A stretch of 64,000 nucleotides of DNA from Halostreptopolyspora alba. Lineage in GTDB: Bacteria; Actinomycetota; Actinomycetes; Streptosporangiales; Streptosporangiaceae. The stretch's first letter is position 1, and each line of letters begins with the position of its first letter. Positions 35,164 through 43,841 of the stretch are shown piece after piece. The position numbers were made by a program, and so were the translations under genes. The stretch spans positions 1-64,000 of the forward strand of contig RJMB01000021.1 of NCBI GenBank assembly GCA_003725585.1. The letters run 5' to 3'. The notes beneath the pieces are model-generated. The model made no database searches, was not told where the DNA came from, and saw nothing but the letters and a program-made list of their open reading frames with translations.

Positions 35164-35889
35164 TCAGTCCTCGGTAGTCGCTGCCTGGGAGTCGAACCGG
35201 TAGCCGATTCCCCACACGGTCGTTATGAGGCGGGGTTGTGCCGGGTCGTCCTCGATCTTGCCGCGCAACCGGCGCACGTGAACGGTGACGGTCGAGAGGT
35301 CCCCGAACTCCCAGCCCCACACCTCGCGCATGAGGTGCTCCCGCCCGAACGCCTGCCCAGGGTGCCGCAACAGGTACTCCAACAGGTCGAACTCGCGTAG
35401 TGTCAACGCGAGCTCGGTGCCGTCCTTGGTGGCGCGGCGCCCCGCCGCGTCGAGGGTGATCCCGCGGGCCCGCAGCAACGGCCCCCCGTCGCCGGTGACC
35501 GCCCGCTGGCTGCGACGCAGCACGGAGTCCACACGCAGCGCCAGCTCGCGGGGGCTGAACGGTTTGGTCACGTAGTCGTCGGCGCCGATCTCCAGCCCCA
35601 GGATCCGGTCGTCCTCGTCGCCACGCGCGGTGAGCATGACGACCGGTACCGGGCCTCGGGCGCGCAGGGTCCGACACACGTCCAGCCCGTCCATCCCGGG
35701 AAGCATGAGGTCGAGAACCACCAGGTCGGGCCACTGCCGCTCGGTGTACTCCAGGGCTGTGGGGCCGTCGGCGGCGTGGTCGACCACGTGGCCGGCACGG
35801 TCCAGGTATCCCACGACGACCTCGGCCACCGTCGGGTCGTCCTCGACCACGAGGATCCGGCCGCTCGCTGGTCCGCTCGGGGTGTCCAT
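35164..35889 (-). CDS. OmpR/PhoB family response regulator
   Basis: A 241-residue response regulator. The receiver has the acidic pair VVEDDP (16-17), phosphorylatable Asp60 (VVLDLMLPGMDG) and Lys109 (TKPF). The winged-helix output domain ends LRGKIEDDPAQPRLITTVWGIGYRF. ATG 35889 is the start. It is partner to the kinase immediately downstream and is divergent from the GT2 gene, whose promoter it may bind. Confidence 0.9.
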   Translation of the reverse strand: MDTPSGPASGRILVVEDDPTVAEVVVGYLDRAGHVVDHAADGPTALEYTERQWPDLVVLDLMLPGMDGLDVCRTLRARGPVPVVMLTARGDEDDRILGLEIGADDYVTKPFSPRELALRVDSVLRRSQRAVTGDGGPLLRARGITLDAAGRRATKDGTELALTLREFDLLEYLLRHPGQAFGREHLMREVWGWEFGDLSTVTVHVRRLRGKIEDDPAQPRLITTVWGIGYRFDSQAATTED

Positions 35890-36012
35890 ACGCCAATCCT
35901 GTCATTCGTGACACCGCGCGTTCGCCCCGTGTCCAGCGGCGCGACACGACGTCCGCGATTCGTAAGGACCGACAGCCGTCAAACTCGTCGTGCGCTTTGT
36001 AGCGTGGCCCAC

Positions 36013-36759
36013 GTGATCACTCCGACCGAACCAGACGCGGAGACCACCCGTGTGGACGTGGTGCTCCCCTGTCTCGACGAAGCCGGCGCCCTGCCCTGGG
36101 TGCTGGGGCGCGTCCCCACCGGCTGGCGAGCGATCGTCGTCGACAACGGGTCCACCGACGGCTCCCCCGAGATCGCCGCCGACCACGGCGCCACCGTGGT
36201 GCACGAGCCGCGGCGCGGCTTCGGCGCCGCGTGTCACACCGGCCTACTCGCCTCCGACGCCGACATCGTGTGCTTCTGCGACTGCGATGCCTCCCTCGAC
36301 CCCGGGACGCTTCCCACACTCGTTCGGCTCGTTCTCGACGGCACCGCGGACCTGGCCCTGGGGCGCAGACGTCCGGACGGGCGCGGAGCGTGGCCGCTGC
36401 GCGCCCGGTTGGGCAACCTCGCGCTCACTCGCATGCTGCGCCGTCGGGCGGGTGTCCGGCTGGGCGATCTGGGGCCGATGCGTGCCGCGCGGCGCCGGGC
36501 ACTGCTCGACCTCGACCTCACGGACCGGCGCAGCGGCTACCCGCTGCAGATGGTGGTCCGCGCGGCCGACGCGGGATGGCGTGTCGTGGAGCGTGACGTC
36601 ACCTACCGGCCACGCACCGGAAAGTCCAAGGTGACGGGCACCTGGCTGGGTACGTTCCAGGCCGTCAGGGACATGAGCGAGGTGCTGCGCGGCGAGCCCT
36701 CCCCAACGCGGCCGGCGGGCGAGAGCGGGACCGAGCCACGCCCTCCGGAGGGGGCGTGA
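36013..36759 (+). CDS. GT2 family glycosyltransferase
   Basis: A 248-residue soluble GT-A glycosyltransferase. The N-terminus VDVVLPCLDEAGALPWVLGRVP and IVVDNGSTDGSPEIA is classic GT2, and the metal-binding acidic motif CFCDCDASLDPG gives the DxD-like site. Arg-rich GRRRPDGRGAWPLRARLGN follows. It resembles dolichyl-phosphate-mannose-synthase-like enzymes but lacks membrane helices. GTG 36013 is chosen (GTG 36004 possible). It overlaps the DUF2064 gene, giving a GT2-DUF2064-methyltransferase cassette. Donor and acceptor are unknown. Confidence 0.83.
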   Translation: MITPTEPDAETTRVDVVLPCLDEAGALPWVLGRVPTGWRAIVVDNGSTDGSPEIAADHGATVVHEPRRGFGAACHTGLLASDADIVCFCDCDASLDPGTLPTLVRLVLDGTADLALGRRRPDGRGAWPLRARLGNLALTRMLRRRAGVRLGDLGPMRAARRRALLDLDLTDRRSGYPLQMVVRAADAGWRVVERDVTYRPRTGKSKVTGTWLGTFQAVRDMSEVLRGEPSPTRPAGESGTEPRPPEGA

Positions 36760-37406
36760 TGCCGCCCACCGGCCCGGTCACCCTGATGGTCATCGCCAAG
36801 GAGCCGGTGCCCGGCCGCGCGAAAACCCGCCTCGTTCCCCCCTACACCCCCACGGAGGCCGCCGCTCTGGCCCGGGCGGCGCTCGGCGACACCCTGGAGG
36901 TGGTGAGCGCCAGCCCCGCGCGCCGGCGGGTACTGGTGCTCGACGGGAGCCCGGGGCCCTGGATCCCACCGGGTTTCGACGTGGTACCGCAGTGCGAGGG
37001 TGGCCTGGACGCACGCCTCGCGGCGGCCTTCGGGGCGTGCGACGGACCAGCGTTGCTCATCGGCATGGACACGCCGCAGGTGACGCCGCGGATTCTGGCG
37101 CCCGCACTGTCCCTCGACGGATGCGCTGCGGGACGGGCGTGGTTCGGCCCGGCCGCCGACGGTGGTTTCTGGGCTCTGGGGCTGGCCGAGCCCTCCCCGG
37201 AACTGGTGCGCGGGGTGCCCATGTCCACCCCCGTCACCGGCGAGGTCCAGCGGCAGCGGCTCGTCGACGCCGGTCTGACCGTGGGCGACCTGCCGACACT
37301 GCGCGACGTCGACACCGCGCACGACGCCGCCCTGGTGGCCAGGGACGCCCCGGGGGGACGGTTCGCCGCGGAGGTCGCCCGGATCGCCCGGGTGGGTGCC
37401 CGGTGA
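36759..37406 (+). CDS. DUF2064 / TIGR04282-type glycosyltransferase-like protein
   Basis: A 215-residue protein of the DUF2064 family, a GT-A/nucleotidyltransferase-like fold. Signatures are LMVIAKEPVPGRAKTRLVPP at the start, ALLIGMDTPQVTP (a shifted DxD region) and WFGPAADGGFWALGL. Relatives near arsenosugar genes are annotated as glycosyltransferases, but the exact reaction is generally untested. ATG 36759 overlaps the GT2 stop, and GTG 36756 immediately before it could serve as well; GGAGGGG lies upstream. No arsenic gene is nearby. Confidence 0.78.
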   Translation: MPPTGPVTLMVIAKEPVPGRAKTRLVPPYTPTEAAALARAALGDTLEVVSASPARRRVLVLDGSPGPWIPPGFDVVPQCEGGLDARLAAAFGACDGPALLIGMDTPQVTPRILAPALSLDGCAAGRAWFGPAADGGFWALGLAEPSPELVRGVPMSTPVTGEVQRQRLVDAGLTVGDLPTLRDVDTAHDAALVARDAPGGRFAAEVARIARVGAR

Positions 37407-38074
37407 GCACGGTCGATTCGGCGTGTGGCCGCGCCTCCGTCGCCTGGCGGGCCGATCCCTACACCGACGCGTTGCGCACCGGGCGGGGGCCGCTGTTCCT
37501 CCGCCGCCACGACGGCTGGCTACTCCCCCTGGAAGTGGAGCGCTGGTGTGACCAGGCCGACTCCGCCGACATGGCGGTGTTGCGCAGATGCGAGGGACCC
37601 GTTCTCGACATCGGGTGCGGCCCCGGCCGGCTGGTCGCCGCGCTCGCCGCGCACGGCAGCCGGGCGCTGGGCATCGACGTGCATCCCGCGGCCGTGGCGC
37701 GCGCGGTCCACAGCGGCGGGTCGGCGCTGTGCCGGTCGGTCTTCGACGGCCTGCCGGGGGAAGGCCGGTGGGGTACGGCGCTGCTGCTCGACGGCAACAT
37801 CGGCATCGGCGGCGCCCCGGAAGCGTTGTTGCGCCGGGTCGCCGAGATCACCGCGCCGCGGGGACTCCTGCTGGTCGAGGGGGCCTGCGCCGACGTGGAC
37901 GAGCGGGTCGAGGTGCGCGTCGACGACACTCGTGGCGGGCTCGGGGCCACGTTCCCGTGGGCCCGGGCGGGGATCTCGGCCGTGGAGCGGCACGGCCGCG
38001 CCGCGGGATGGACCGCGGTCGAGGAGTGGTCCACGGAGGAACGCTGCTTCGTCGCGCTGCGCCGCGCCAACTGA
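37403..38074 (+). CDS. Class I SAM-dependent methyltransferase
   Basis: A 223-residue methyltransferase with motif I VLDIGCGPGRLVAAL, acidic GIDVHP at the end of beta-2 and the downstream LLLDGNIGIGG in place of the usual motif IV. The N-terminal segment WRADPYTDALRTGRGPLFLRR is characteristic of the version found beside DUF2064 and GT2 genes. GTG 37403 overlaps the DUF2064 stop (GTGA), so the three are translated together. The substrate is presumably the glycosylated product of its neighbours; inference only. Confidence 0.82.
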   Translation: MSTVDSACGRASVAWRADPYTDALRTGRGPLFLRRHDGWLLPLEVERWCDQADSADMAVLRRCEGPVLDIGCGPGRLVAALAAHGSRALGIDVHPAAVARAVHSGGSALCRSVFDGLPGEGRWGTALLLDGNIGIGGAPEALLRRVAEITAPRGLLLVEGACADVDERVEVRVDDTRGGLGATFPWARAGISAVERHGRAAGWTAVEEWSTEERCFVALRRAN

Positions 38075-38086
38075 GCCACCGTGGGG

Positions 38087-38118
38087 CGGCCGGACGACAC
38101 GCGCCCCGCATCCGGCCG
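38087..38118. terminator. Bidirectional hairpin terminator
   Basis: CGGCCGGA (38087-38094) pairs with TCCGGCCG (38111-38118) across a 16-nt loop, between the convergent methyltransferase (ends 38074) and zinc-ribbon protein gene (ends 38122). Confidence 0.6.
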
Positions 38119-38121
38119 GTC

Positions 38122-39453
38122 TCAGGTCTGCTGGTAGACGACCCCGCTGATGGCGCACTGGTCGCACCACATCAGGTAACACATGCCCTCGAAGTCCCAC
38201 AGGTCGGCAACGTTGACCTGCCCCGCCGCGATCATCGTGTCCGCGCAGTCCGGGCAGGAGGGGTAGTCCGGGTCCTGGATCCAGGTGGGTTCGCCACCGA
38301 CCCGATGGAGGTTCTCCCGGTCATTGGATATCGCCCAGTCCTGCCACCACCAGCGTTGCTCCAGCCGGACCAGTTCGACCCCGGTCGCGGGGATGGCCTC
38401 GTCCGCGGGTTCCAGACCCGGTTGTCGCTCCGGAGGATCGACCACGAACGTCATCGCCAGGTCGGCGGGGGCGCCATCGGCGTCGTGGCGGACGTAGCTG
38501 ACCTCGGTGTAGGGACCGCACTCCGCGCACCAGACGAACTCGACCCGAGCGCGCGAGGTGACACCGACATCAGGGGGCACCGAGGGCAGGTAAAGGAGTC
38601 GGTGCAGCCGTTTCCGGCAACGCGGGCACGCGAGATCGATACAGCCACTGGTCAGGGCCTGTGGGTCACGTTGGGAGGCCACTGGCCAACTGGACTGGTG
38701 CGCGCGCAGCGGATTCCGTGTCGCCCATCGCCGCAGGAGGTCGGCGGGGAACGCCAGGTGCCACGGAGACGCGCTGTGCAGGCGCCTGAGCTCACCGCCG
38801 CCCAGTGTGTAACCGACGCTGTGTAGGTCGTCCTCCGCCGGCGACAACCGTGCCAGCACGTCCGGCCGCCGGGTCTGGAGAAGACATCGCAGTGCCCGCT
38901 CACGGCGGAGCTCGTCATCCGGGTCGGCGCGCTCCCACAACCGAGCGATCTCGGACTCGTCCGCGACTCTCCACGGCCACTCCGCGAAGTAGAACCCTTC
39001 GCTCGGGCTCAACTCCCACAACGAGGGAAGGTGCGCGGCGAGTGACTCGGCCTGGTGCACCGAGACGTAGGCGAGGATCTCCGCAGCGGCATCGTTGGGT
39101 CCACTGGTCAGGCGATGGACCGCCCGCTCGGCCAGTTCGCGCAGGAGTGAGGAGGGCAGCCGGTCGAGGACCGCGTGGAGGTACGGGCCGGTGGCGCACG
39201 CGTCGCTTCGTAGGGCGAGCCGTGCGATCTCCACCAGCGTGGCGGAATCGTCCGGTTCCGGCAGCAGTGCGGCGGTCTCCTCGGCTGAGAACGGACGCGC
39301 CGACAGCGCGGACCAGATCTCCGCCGCTCGCCTCAGTCCCACGGTCACTCCAGATCTGTCGACCGGTTCCCCGCTGTCGACATCGCTCTCGCGTCCGGTC
39401 GTGTCCCTGTTGTCCCCGACGATGACGGCCGCACCCAGCCTTTCGCCGAGCAC
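38122..39453 (-). CDS. Uncharacterised protein with two CxxC zinc-binding regions
   Basis: A 443-residue soluble protein that I cannot name. The N-terminal half is helical and repeat-like (ARLALRSDACATGPYLHAVLDRLP, ERALRCLLQTRRPDVLARLSP). The C-terminal half has two cysteine pairs, each like a zinc ribbon: CPRCRKRLHR with FVWCAECG, and CPDCADTM with MWCDQC. The segment GGEPTWIQDPDYPSCPDC recalls the end of DUF1963/YwqG-like proteins. GTG 39453 is the longest start; the first 35 residues look unlike the rest, and a GTG at 39348 is possible. It lies inside the glycan group but on the opposite strand to the transferases. Confidence 0.55.
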   Translation of the reverse strand: MLGERLGAAVIVGDNRDTTGRESDVDSGEPVDRSGVTVGLRRAAEIWSALSARPFSAEETAALLPEPDDSATLVEIARLALRSDACATGPYLHAVLDRLPSSLLRELAERAVHRLTSGPNDAAAEILAYVSVHQAESLAAHLPSLWELSPSEGFYFAEWPWRVADESEIARLWERADPDDELRRERALRCLLQTRRPDVLARLSPAEDDLHSVGYTLGGGELRRLHSASPWHLAFPADLLRRWATRNPLRAHQSSWPVASQRDPQALTSGCIDLACPRCRKRLHRLLYLPSVPPDVGVTSRARVEFVWCAECGPYTEVSYVRHDADGAPADLAMTFVVDPPERQPGLEPADEAIPATGVELVRLEQRWWWQDWAISNDRENLHRVGGEPTWIQDPDYPSCPDCADTMIAAGQVNVADLWDFEGMCYLMWCDQCAISGVVYQQT

Positions 39454-39559
39454 CCCTCGGGCGCGCCGTCATCCGATCCCCAGCACCGGGGCCACAGAGC
39501 CTGTCCGCCACCGCCCCATCCGAGGGCCGCGGCCCCACCCGGTGCGTGGCGGTTCCCCG

Positions 39560-40972
39560 TCACCAACTGGTCAGCAGCAGATGGTTGAGGGCCAGGGCCA
39601 ACACCGCCTGGGCCACCAGCCAGACCCGGTGGTCGCGGCTGGGGAGGAGCGCCGCGGCGGCCGGTAGCCAGACGGTGAAGGGCAGCCAGATGCGTTCGGT
39701 CTCCGCCTTGCTCATGCCCGACAGGTCCGCCACCGCGATGACGAGCAGTATCGCGACGACGAACACGGCCAACGCGTCTCGGCCCGTCGCGTCGCCCACA
39801 CGGGCGCGCCAGCGCCGGACACCGCCGACGGCGCCCACCACGGCCCGGCGCACCCCCGCCACCGCCGCCAGGCCCGCCATGAGTACCGCGTTGCCGAGGT
39901 TGCCCCACAGCCAGTAGCTGTACGGCCGGTGCTCGGCCACACCCTCGTAGTAGCGCTCGACCAGCAGGTCGTACCCCTCCCACCAGTAGAACCCCGCCAG
40001 GGTGAAGGCCGCGGCCACCGCCAGGGCCCCGACGAGAACGGGAGGCAACGGGCGCGCGGTGCGCGTGTACACCAGGATCGCCACGGCCGGGATCGCCATC
40101 AGGGCCAGGCCGTAGGACAGGTAGACCAGCAGACCGAACAGCAGCCCGGCGGCGAGCGCCGTGAGGGCCGGCAACCGTACCGCGCGGGTCGCCGCCAGGG
40201 CCAGCAGCGCCAGCCCCCACGCCGCCACCGCCGCGAAGTAGCCGTCGGCCGAGGCTCCCACCAGGACGGCGTTGGGCGCGAGCACCACAAACGGAGCGGC
40301 CCGGCGGGCGATCCCCTCGCCCGCCAGCGCGCGCACCGTGACGAGGATGGCCACCGTGGCGGTGCTTCCCACGGTGATGCACCAGGCCCCGGCCCAGCCG
40401 CCGCCCTCCAGACCGATGCGGTCGAGGAGGACGAAGGTGAGGACGGCGCCCGGCGGGTGCCCGGCGATGTGCGCCGCCCACGAGTTGTCCGCGGCCATCA
40501 GGATGTGCTGGGTGAACGTTTCGAGCGCCGCGCCGATGTCGGAGAACCGGTCGATGCCCTGGAGGTACTCGTGTTCCGTGGTGAGCCGGTTGGCCACACC
40601 ACGGTGCCACCCGTCGATGAGGGCCAGTGACCACGTCCAGGCCATCGCCACCACCCACGTCACGGCGGCCAGCCGGCGCCAGGACAGCCGCGACGCGACG
40701 CTGGGGCCGTAGGCGACGACGGCCACCGCGACGGTCAGCGCGGCCGGGGTTCCCGGCCCCACGTGTGGTAACCAGTCGGCGTACAGCGGGGGCCAGTTCA
40801 CGTGCAGGTCGCCGTTCATGCCCTCGCCGTCGTACTCCAGGATCCAGCCAACCACGGCGACCACGCCGACGAAGATCACCGCGAGGACGGCCGTCCACAG
40901 GTCCGCCGGGCGTCGTGGACCCTCGCTCGGTTCCGTCGCGGGAGTCACTGGGGAGGTTCCGGTTTCGGTCAC
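39560..40972 (-). CDS. Polytopic membrane protein, GT-C glycosyltransferase-like
   Basis: A 470-residue integral membrane protein with about eleven to twelve hydrophobic helices. Its first extracytoplasmic loop carries acidic and aromatic residues (EYDGEGMNGDLHVNWPPLYADWLPH), and a later loop reads AADNSWAAHIAGHPPGAVL, the sort of lumen-facing catalytic loop seen in GT-C transferases that use polyprenyl-phosphate sugars. GTG 40972 is the start, with no strong ribosome site. It is divergent from the molybdopterin oxidoreductase. It may be the membrane transferase that consumes the lipid-linked sugar made by the GT2 enzyme; this is inference. Confidence 0.62.
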   Translation of the reverse strand: MTETGTSPVTPATEPSEGPRRPADLWTAVLAVIFVGVVAVVGWILEYDGEGMNGDLHVNWPPLYADWLPHVGPGTPAALTVAVAVVAYGPSVASRLSWRRLAAVTWVVAMAWTWSLALIDGWHRGVANRLTTEHEYLQGIDRFSDIGAALETFTQHILMAADNSWAAHIAGHPPGAVLTFVLLDRIGLEGGGWAGAWCITVGSTATVAILVTVRALAGEGIARRAAPFVVLAPNAVLVGASADGYFAAVAAWGLALLALAATRAVRLPALTALAAGLLFGLLVYLSYGLALMAIPAVAILVYTRTARPLPPVLVGALAVAAAFTLAGFYWWEGYDLLVERYYEGVAEHRPYSYWLWGNLGNAVLMAGLAAVAGVRRAVVGAVGGVRRWRARVGDATGRDALAVFVVAILLVIAVADLSGMSKAETERIWLPFTVWLPAAAALLPSRDHRVWLVAQAVLALALNHLLLTSW

Positions 40973-41162
40973 GCCGTTACGGTATGCCCGTGTGGGGGGT
41001 GACCGGAACTATCGGCGCGAGCTGTCATCGAACCGTCAGATCCTCCGGGCGGCGGGCGCGACGTCACCGTTTCGTCATGCTCGGTCCACGCCCGCGGCGG
41101 GGCGACACGGCCTAGTGTCGGGTCAGTACCCACCGGCACCCACACTGGCTGGATCGAGCACC

Positions 41163-42467
41163 GTGAACGGGACCCACACCGAGCCTCCCACCAGCAACGC
41201 TCCACCGGGACCCACGCGCCCCGAGTTCTGGCGCAGCCCGTTGCGTGGCCCGTGGCTGACCTCGGTTCTCGGCCTAGTGCTGCTCGTGGGCATCGCCGTG
41301 CTGTTCGCCACTGGGCTGTTGTCGTACGCCGCCTACAACCCCGACCTCGCCGAGGTGAACGACAAGACTCCGGACAAGGGCTTGCTGGGCCACTATCTCT
41401 TCGACTGGCCAACACGTCCGTACTGGCTCTACCGCCTCACCCAGGGAGTGCACGTCACCCTGGGGGTGACGCTGGTGCCGGTGCTGCTCGCCAAGCTCTG
41501 GTCGGTGATACCGAAACTGTTCACCTGGCCGCCGGTGCGCTCGCTGGGACACGCCCTGGAACGGATCTCGCTCCTGCTGCTGGTGGGCGGCGCGCTGTTC
41601 GAGTTCGTCACCGGCGTATTCAACGTGCAGCTGAACTACGTCTTCCCCGGTTCGTTCTACCCGCTGCACTTCTACGGGGCGTGGGTGTTCATCGCCGCGT
41701 TCCTCGCCCACACGGCGCTCAAAACCCCCACCGCGTGGCGCACACTGCGACGCCGTGGCCTGCGTGAAGAGCTACGCACCCCATTGTCCGAGACCCGGCC
41801 GGAGCCCGCTGACGAGACCGGGCTGGTCTCCCCGCGTCCGGACCCGCCCACGATGTCGCGGCGAGGGGCGCTCGGCCTGGTCGCGGCGGGTTCGCTCACC
41901 CTGCTGGGCACGACCGTGGGACAGAGCCTCGGTGGCCCACTGCGCGACACCGCCCTGTTCGCGCCGCGCGGCCAGCGAGTGGGATCCGGCCCCAACGGGT
42001 TCCAGGTGAACACGACCGCCACGGCGGCCGGGGTCCGTGAGTCGGACATCGGCCCGGAGTGGCGACTGACCCTCCGCCGGGACGACCAGGAGGTCGTCCT
42101 GACGCTCGAGGAGCTGCTGGAGCTGCCGCGACACACGGTGGAGCTACCCATCGCCTGTGTCGAGGGGTGGTCCACGAGCGATCAGCGGTGGAGCGGGGTT
42201 CCTCTGTCCGACCTGGCCGAGCTCGTCGGCCCGGTTGACCGTCCCGTCGACGCGCTCGTGAACTCCGTCCAGAGCAGCGGCGCGTTCCGGTCCGCGGCCC
42301 TGCGGGAGAACCAGGTTCGCGACCCGCGGTCGCTGCTGGCGACCCACGTCAACGGGGCCGAGCTGTCCCCGGATCACGGCTATCCGGCCCGGGTCATCGT
42401 CCCGGCGGCCCCCGGTGTGCTGAACACCAAGTGGGTTACCCGGATCACCTTCACGGAGACGGAATGA
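41163..42467 (+). CDS. Membrane molybdopterin oxidoreductase, cytochrome b-like domain fused to SUOX-fold domain
   Basis: A 434-residue fusion. Residues 30-190 hold four membrane helices with His97, His169 and His183 as haem-ligand candidates (cytochrome b561-like). Residues 231-251 (MSRRGALGLVAAGSLTLLG) form a fifth helix preceded by a twin-arginine-like RR. The remainder is an extracytoplasmic molybdopterin domain of the sulfite-oxidase/MsrP type, with the Mo-ligand Cys332 in ELPIACVEGWS. Sec insertion of four helices followed by Tat export of the folded domain is the known pattern for such actinobacterial proteins. GTG 41163 is chosen. It overlaps the next gene (ATGA). The substrate is unknown. 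Confidence 0.82.
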   Translation: MNGTHTEPPTSNAPPGPTRPEFWRSPLRGPWLTSVLGLVLLVGIAVLFATGLLSYAAYNPDLAEVNDKTPDKGLLGHYLFDWPTRPYWLYRLTQGVHVTLGVTLVPVLLAKLWSVIPKLFTWPPVRSLGHALERISLLLLVGGALFEFVTGVFNVQLNYVFPGSFYPLHFYGAWVFIAAFLAHTALKTPTAWRTLRRRGLREELRTPLSETRPEPADETGLVSPRPDPPTMSRRGALGLVAAGSLTLLGTTVGQSLGGPLRDTALFAPRGQRVGSGPNGFQVNTTATAAGVRESDIGPEWRLTLRRDDQEVVLTLEELLELPRHTVELPIACVEGWSTSDQRWSGVPLSDLAELVGPVDRPVDALVNSVQSSGAFRSAALRENQVRDPRSLLATHVNGAELSPDHGYPARVIVPAAPGVLNTKWVTRITFTETE

Positions 42468-42943
42468 CCAACGACACCGCGACCAGCCGCGGCGGCCGGG
42501 TCCGGGCCGTGATCGACCCCTCCCCGGCGCGCCTCGTCGTCCTCGCCCTGTCGTTCGGGGTTGTGCTCTACGCCGGACCGCGGCTGTTGGGCGACGACGC
42601 GTTGGGAACCGCGGTGTGGTTCCTCGGGGCCGCCGTCGTGCACGACCTGGTCCTCCTGCCGGGATACACGCTCGCCGACCGGGGGCTGCGGGCGCTCGGG
42701 GGACGCCGCGCGGGTGGCCCCCCGACCTGGATCAACTTCGTGCGCGTCCCGGTGTTCCTGTCCGGTCTGCTGTTGTTGGTGTGGTTCCCGTTGATCCTGC
42801 GGCGGGTCGACCACTACGAGACCACGACGGGGCTGTCCGGGGATGTCTACCTCGGGCGCTGGCTCGTGGTGACCGCCGTCCTGGTCGTCGCCTCGGCCCT
42901 GTGGTTCGCCGCCACCCGGTGGTACCGCCGCGCGCGCCGGTGA
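42464..42943 (+). CDS. Small four-helix membrane protein
   Basis: A 159-residue protein with about four hydrophobic helices (RLVVLALSFGVVLYAG, AVWFLGAAVVHDLVLLPGYTLAD, VFLSGLLLLVWFPLIL, WLVVTAVLVVASALWFAAT). The HDLVLLPGY segment within helix 2 recurs in proteins next to molybdopterin oxidoreductases as far as I recall, but I do not recognise a named family. The ATG overlaps the oxidoreductase stop, so it is probably a subunit, electron-transfer partner or assembly factor for it. Confidence 0.68.
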   Translation: MTNDTATSRGGRVRAVIDPSPARLVVLALSFGVVLYAGPRLLGDDALGTAVWFLGAAVVHDLVLLPGYTLADRGLRALGGRRAGGPPTWINFVRVPVFLSGLLLLVWFPLILRRVDHYETTTGLSGDVYLGRWLVVTAVLVVASALWFAATRWYRRARR

Positions 42944-42983
42944 CGACCGGGGCCGGAGCTCCCGCGCGCGGCCGCGCGTTCGC

Positions 42984-43688
42984 TCAGCGGTTCCCGTGGG
43001 GTTCGCCGGACGCGGTGTCGAACGGGGTGACCAGGCCACCGCCGTCCTCGGCGACGCGGTACATGGTGCGCATGGTCTCGGTGTCGTTGAGGCGTGGGAA
43101 CGGCGCTTCCGGCGGATCGACGCCGAGGAAGTCGCACAGCGGTCGCCATCCCTGGCTGACCTCGAAGACGAGCAGGCGCTCGGCGGGCAGGCTCGCGCGG
43201 ACCTCGGCGACGTGCCGTTCGAACACCTCCACGGCGTGGTCCTCCCCGGGGTCCATGGCCCCGAAGCTGGGGATCGCGATCCTCTCCCTGATGAGTTCGC
43301 CGAACTCGGCCATGGACCGGAACGGCTCGGGGGCCTCGTTGAAGTCGTCCACGGCCACGTAGCGCAGGATGCTGTCGCGCAGGCTGACGTACCACCGTCG
43401 CGGATCGCGGACGGTGAGGACCACCTTCGCCCCCGGGTAGGCCGCGGCGAGCTCCCGCCAGTAGAACGAGCTGGGCCAGTCGACGGTCGCGTTGTAGCCC
43501 CGCAGCACCCAGTCCCAGTCCACGTCCCCGTTGCTGCGCAGGGCGTGGGCCCACCGCTCCCCCTGGGTACCGGGATCGCCCATCACCTCGAACATGTGGT
43601 GGCACGGGCCGAACCCGAGTTCCTCGAGCGCCGCCTTCAGCGAGCTCGTGCCCGTGCGCGGGAACCCCGCGCCGATGACCTGGACCAT
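42984..43688 (-). CDS. Sulfotransferase family protein
   Basis: A 234-residue protein with the PAPS-binding P-loop GFPRTGTSSLKAAL near the start, VVLTVRDPRRWYVSLRDSI (3'-phosphate site) in the middle and WRPLCDFLGV near the end. This is the single-domain sulfotransferase group (Sulfotransfer_4-like) common in actinomycetes. ATG 43688 has GAAAGGGCG upstream. It is convergent with the small membrane protein gene. The acceptor is unknown; a sulfated glycan is conceivable given the neighbours but unproven. Confidence 0.8.
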   Translation of the reverse strand: MVQVIGAGFPRTGTSSLKAALEELGFGPCHHMFEVMGDPGTQGERWAHALRSNGDVDWDWVLRGYNATVDWPSSFYWRELAAAYPGAKVVLTVRDPRRWYVSLRDSILRYVAVDDFNEAPEPFRSMAEFGELIRERIAIPSFGAMDPGEDHAVEVFERHVAEVRASLPAERLLVFEVSQGWRPLCDFLGVDPPEAPFPRLNDTETMRTMYRVAEDGGGLVTPFDTASGEPHGNR

Positions 43689-43841
43689 GTGCGCCCTTTC
43701 TCGGGTCGGCCGTTCCCGGTCGTTTCGTGACCGTCGCGCCACGATGAGCGACATAAATGTCGCATCGAGCGCGAAGCCGGTCAAGGGGGAGCACGGCGCC
43801 CCATCGCCCGCGTGCCTCGCCGACGCACGGGACGGTTCGGG

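Noticed and set aside
36759-37406. Arsenosugar biosynthesis role for the DUF2064 protein
   Set aside because: That family label comes from other genomes; no arsM, arsS or arsenic resistance gene is nearby, so the label is not carried over as a function.
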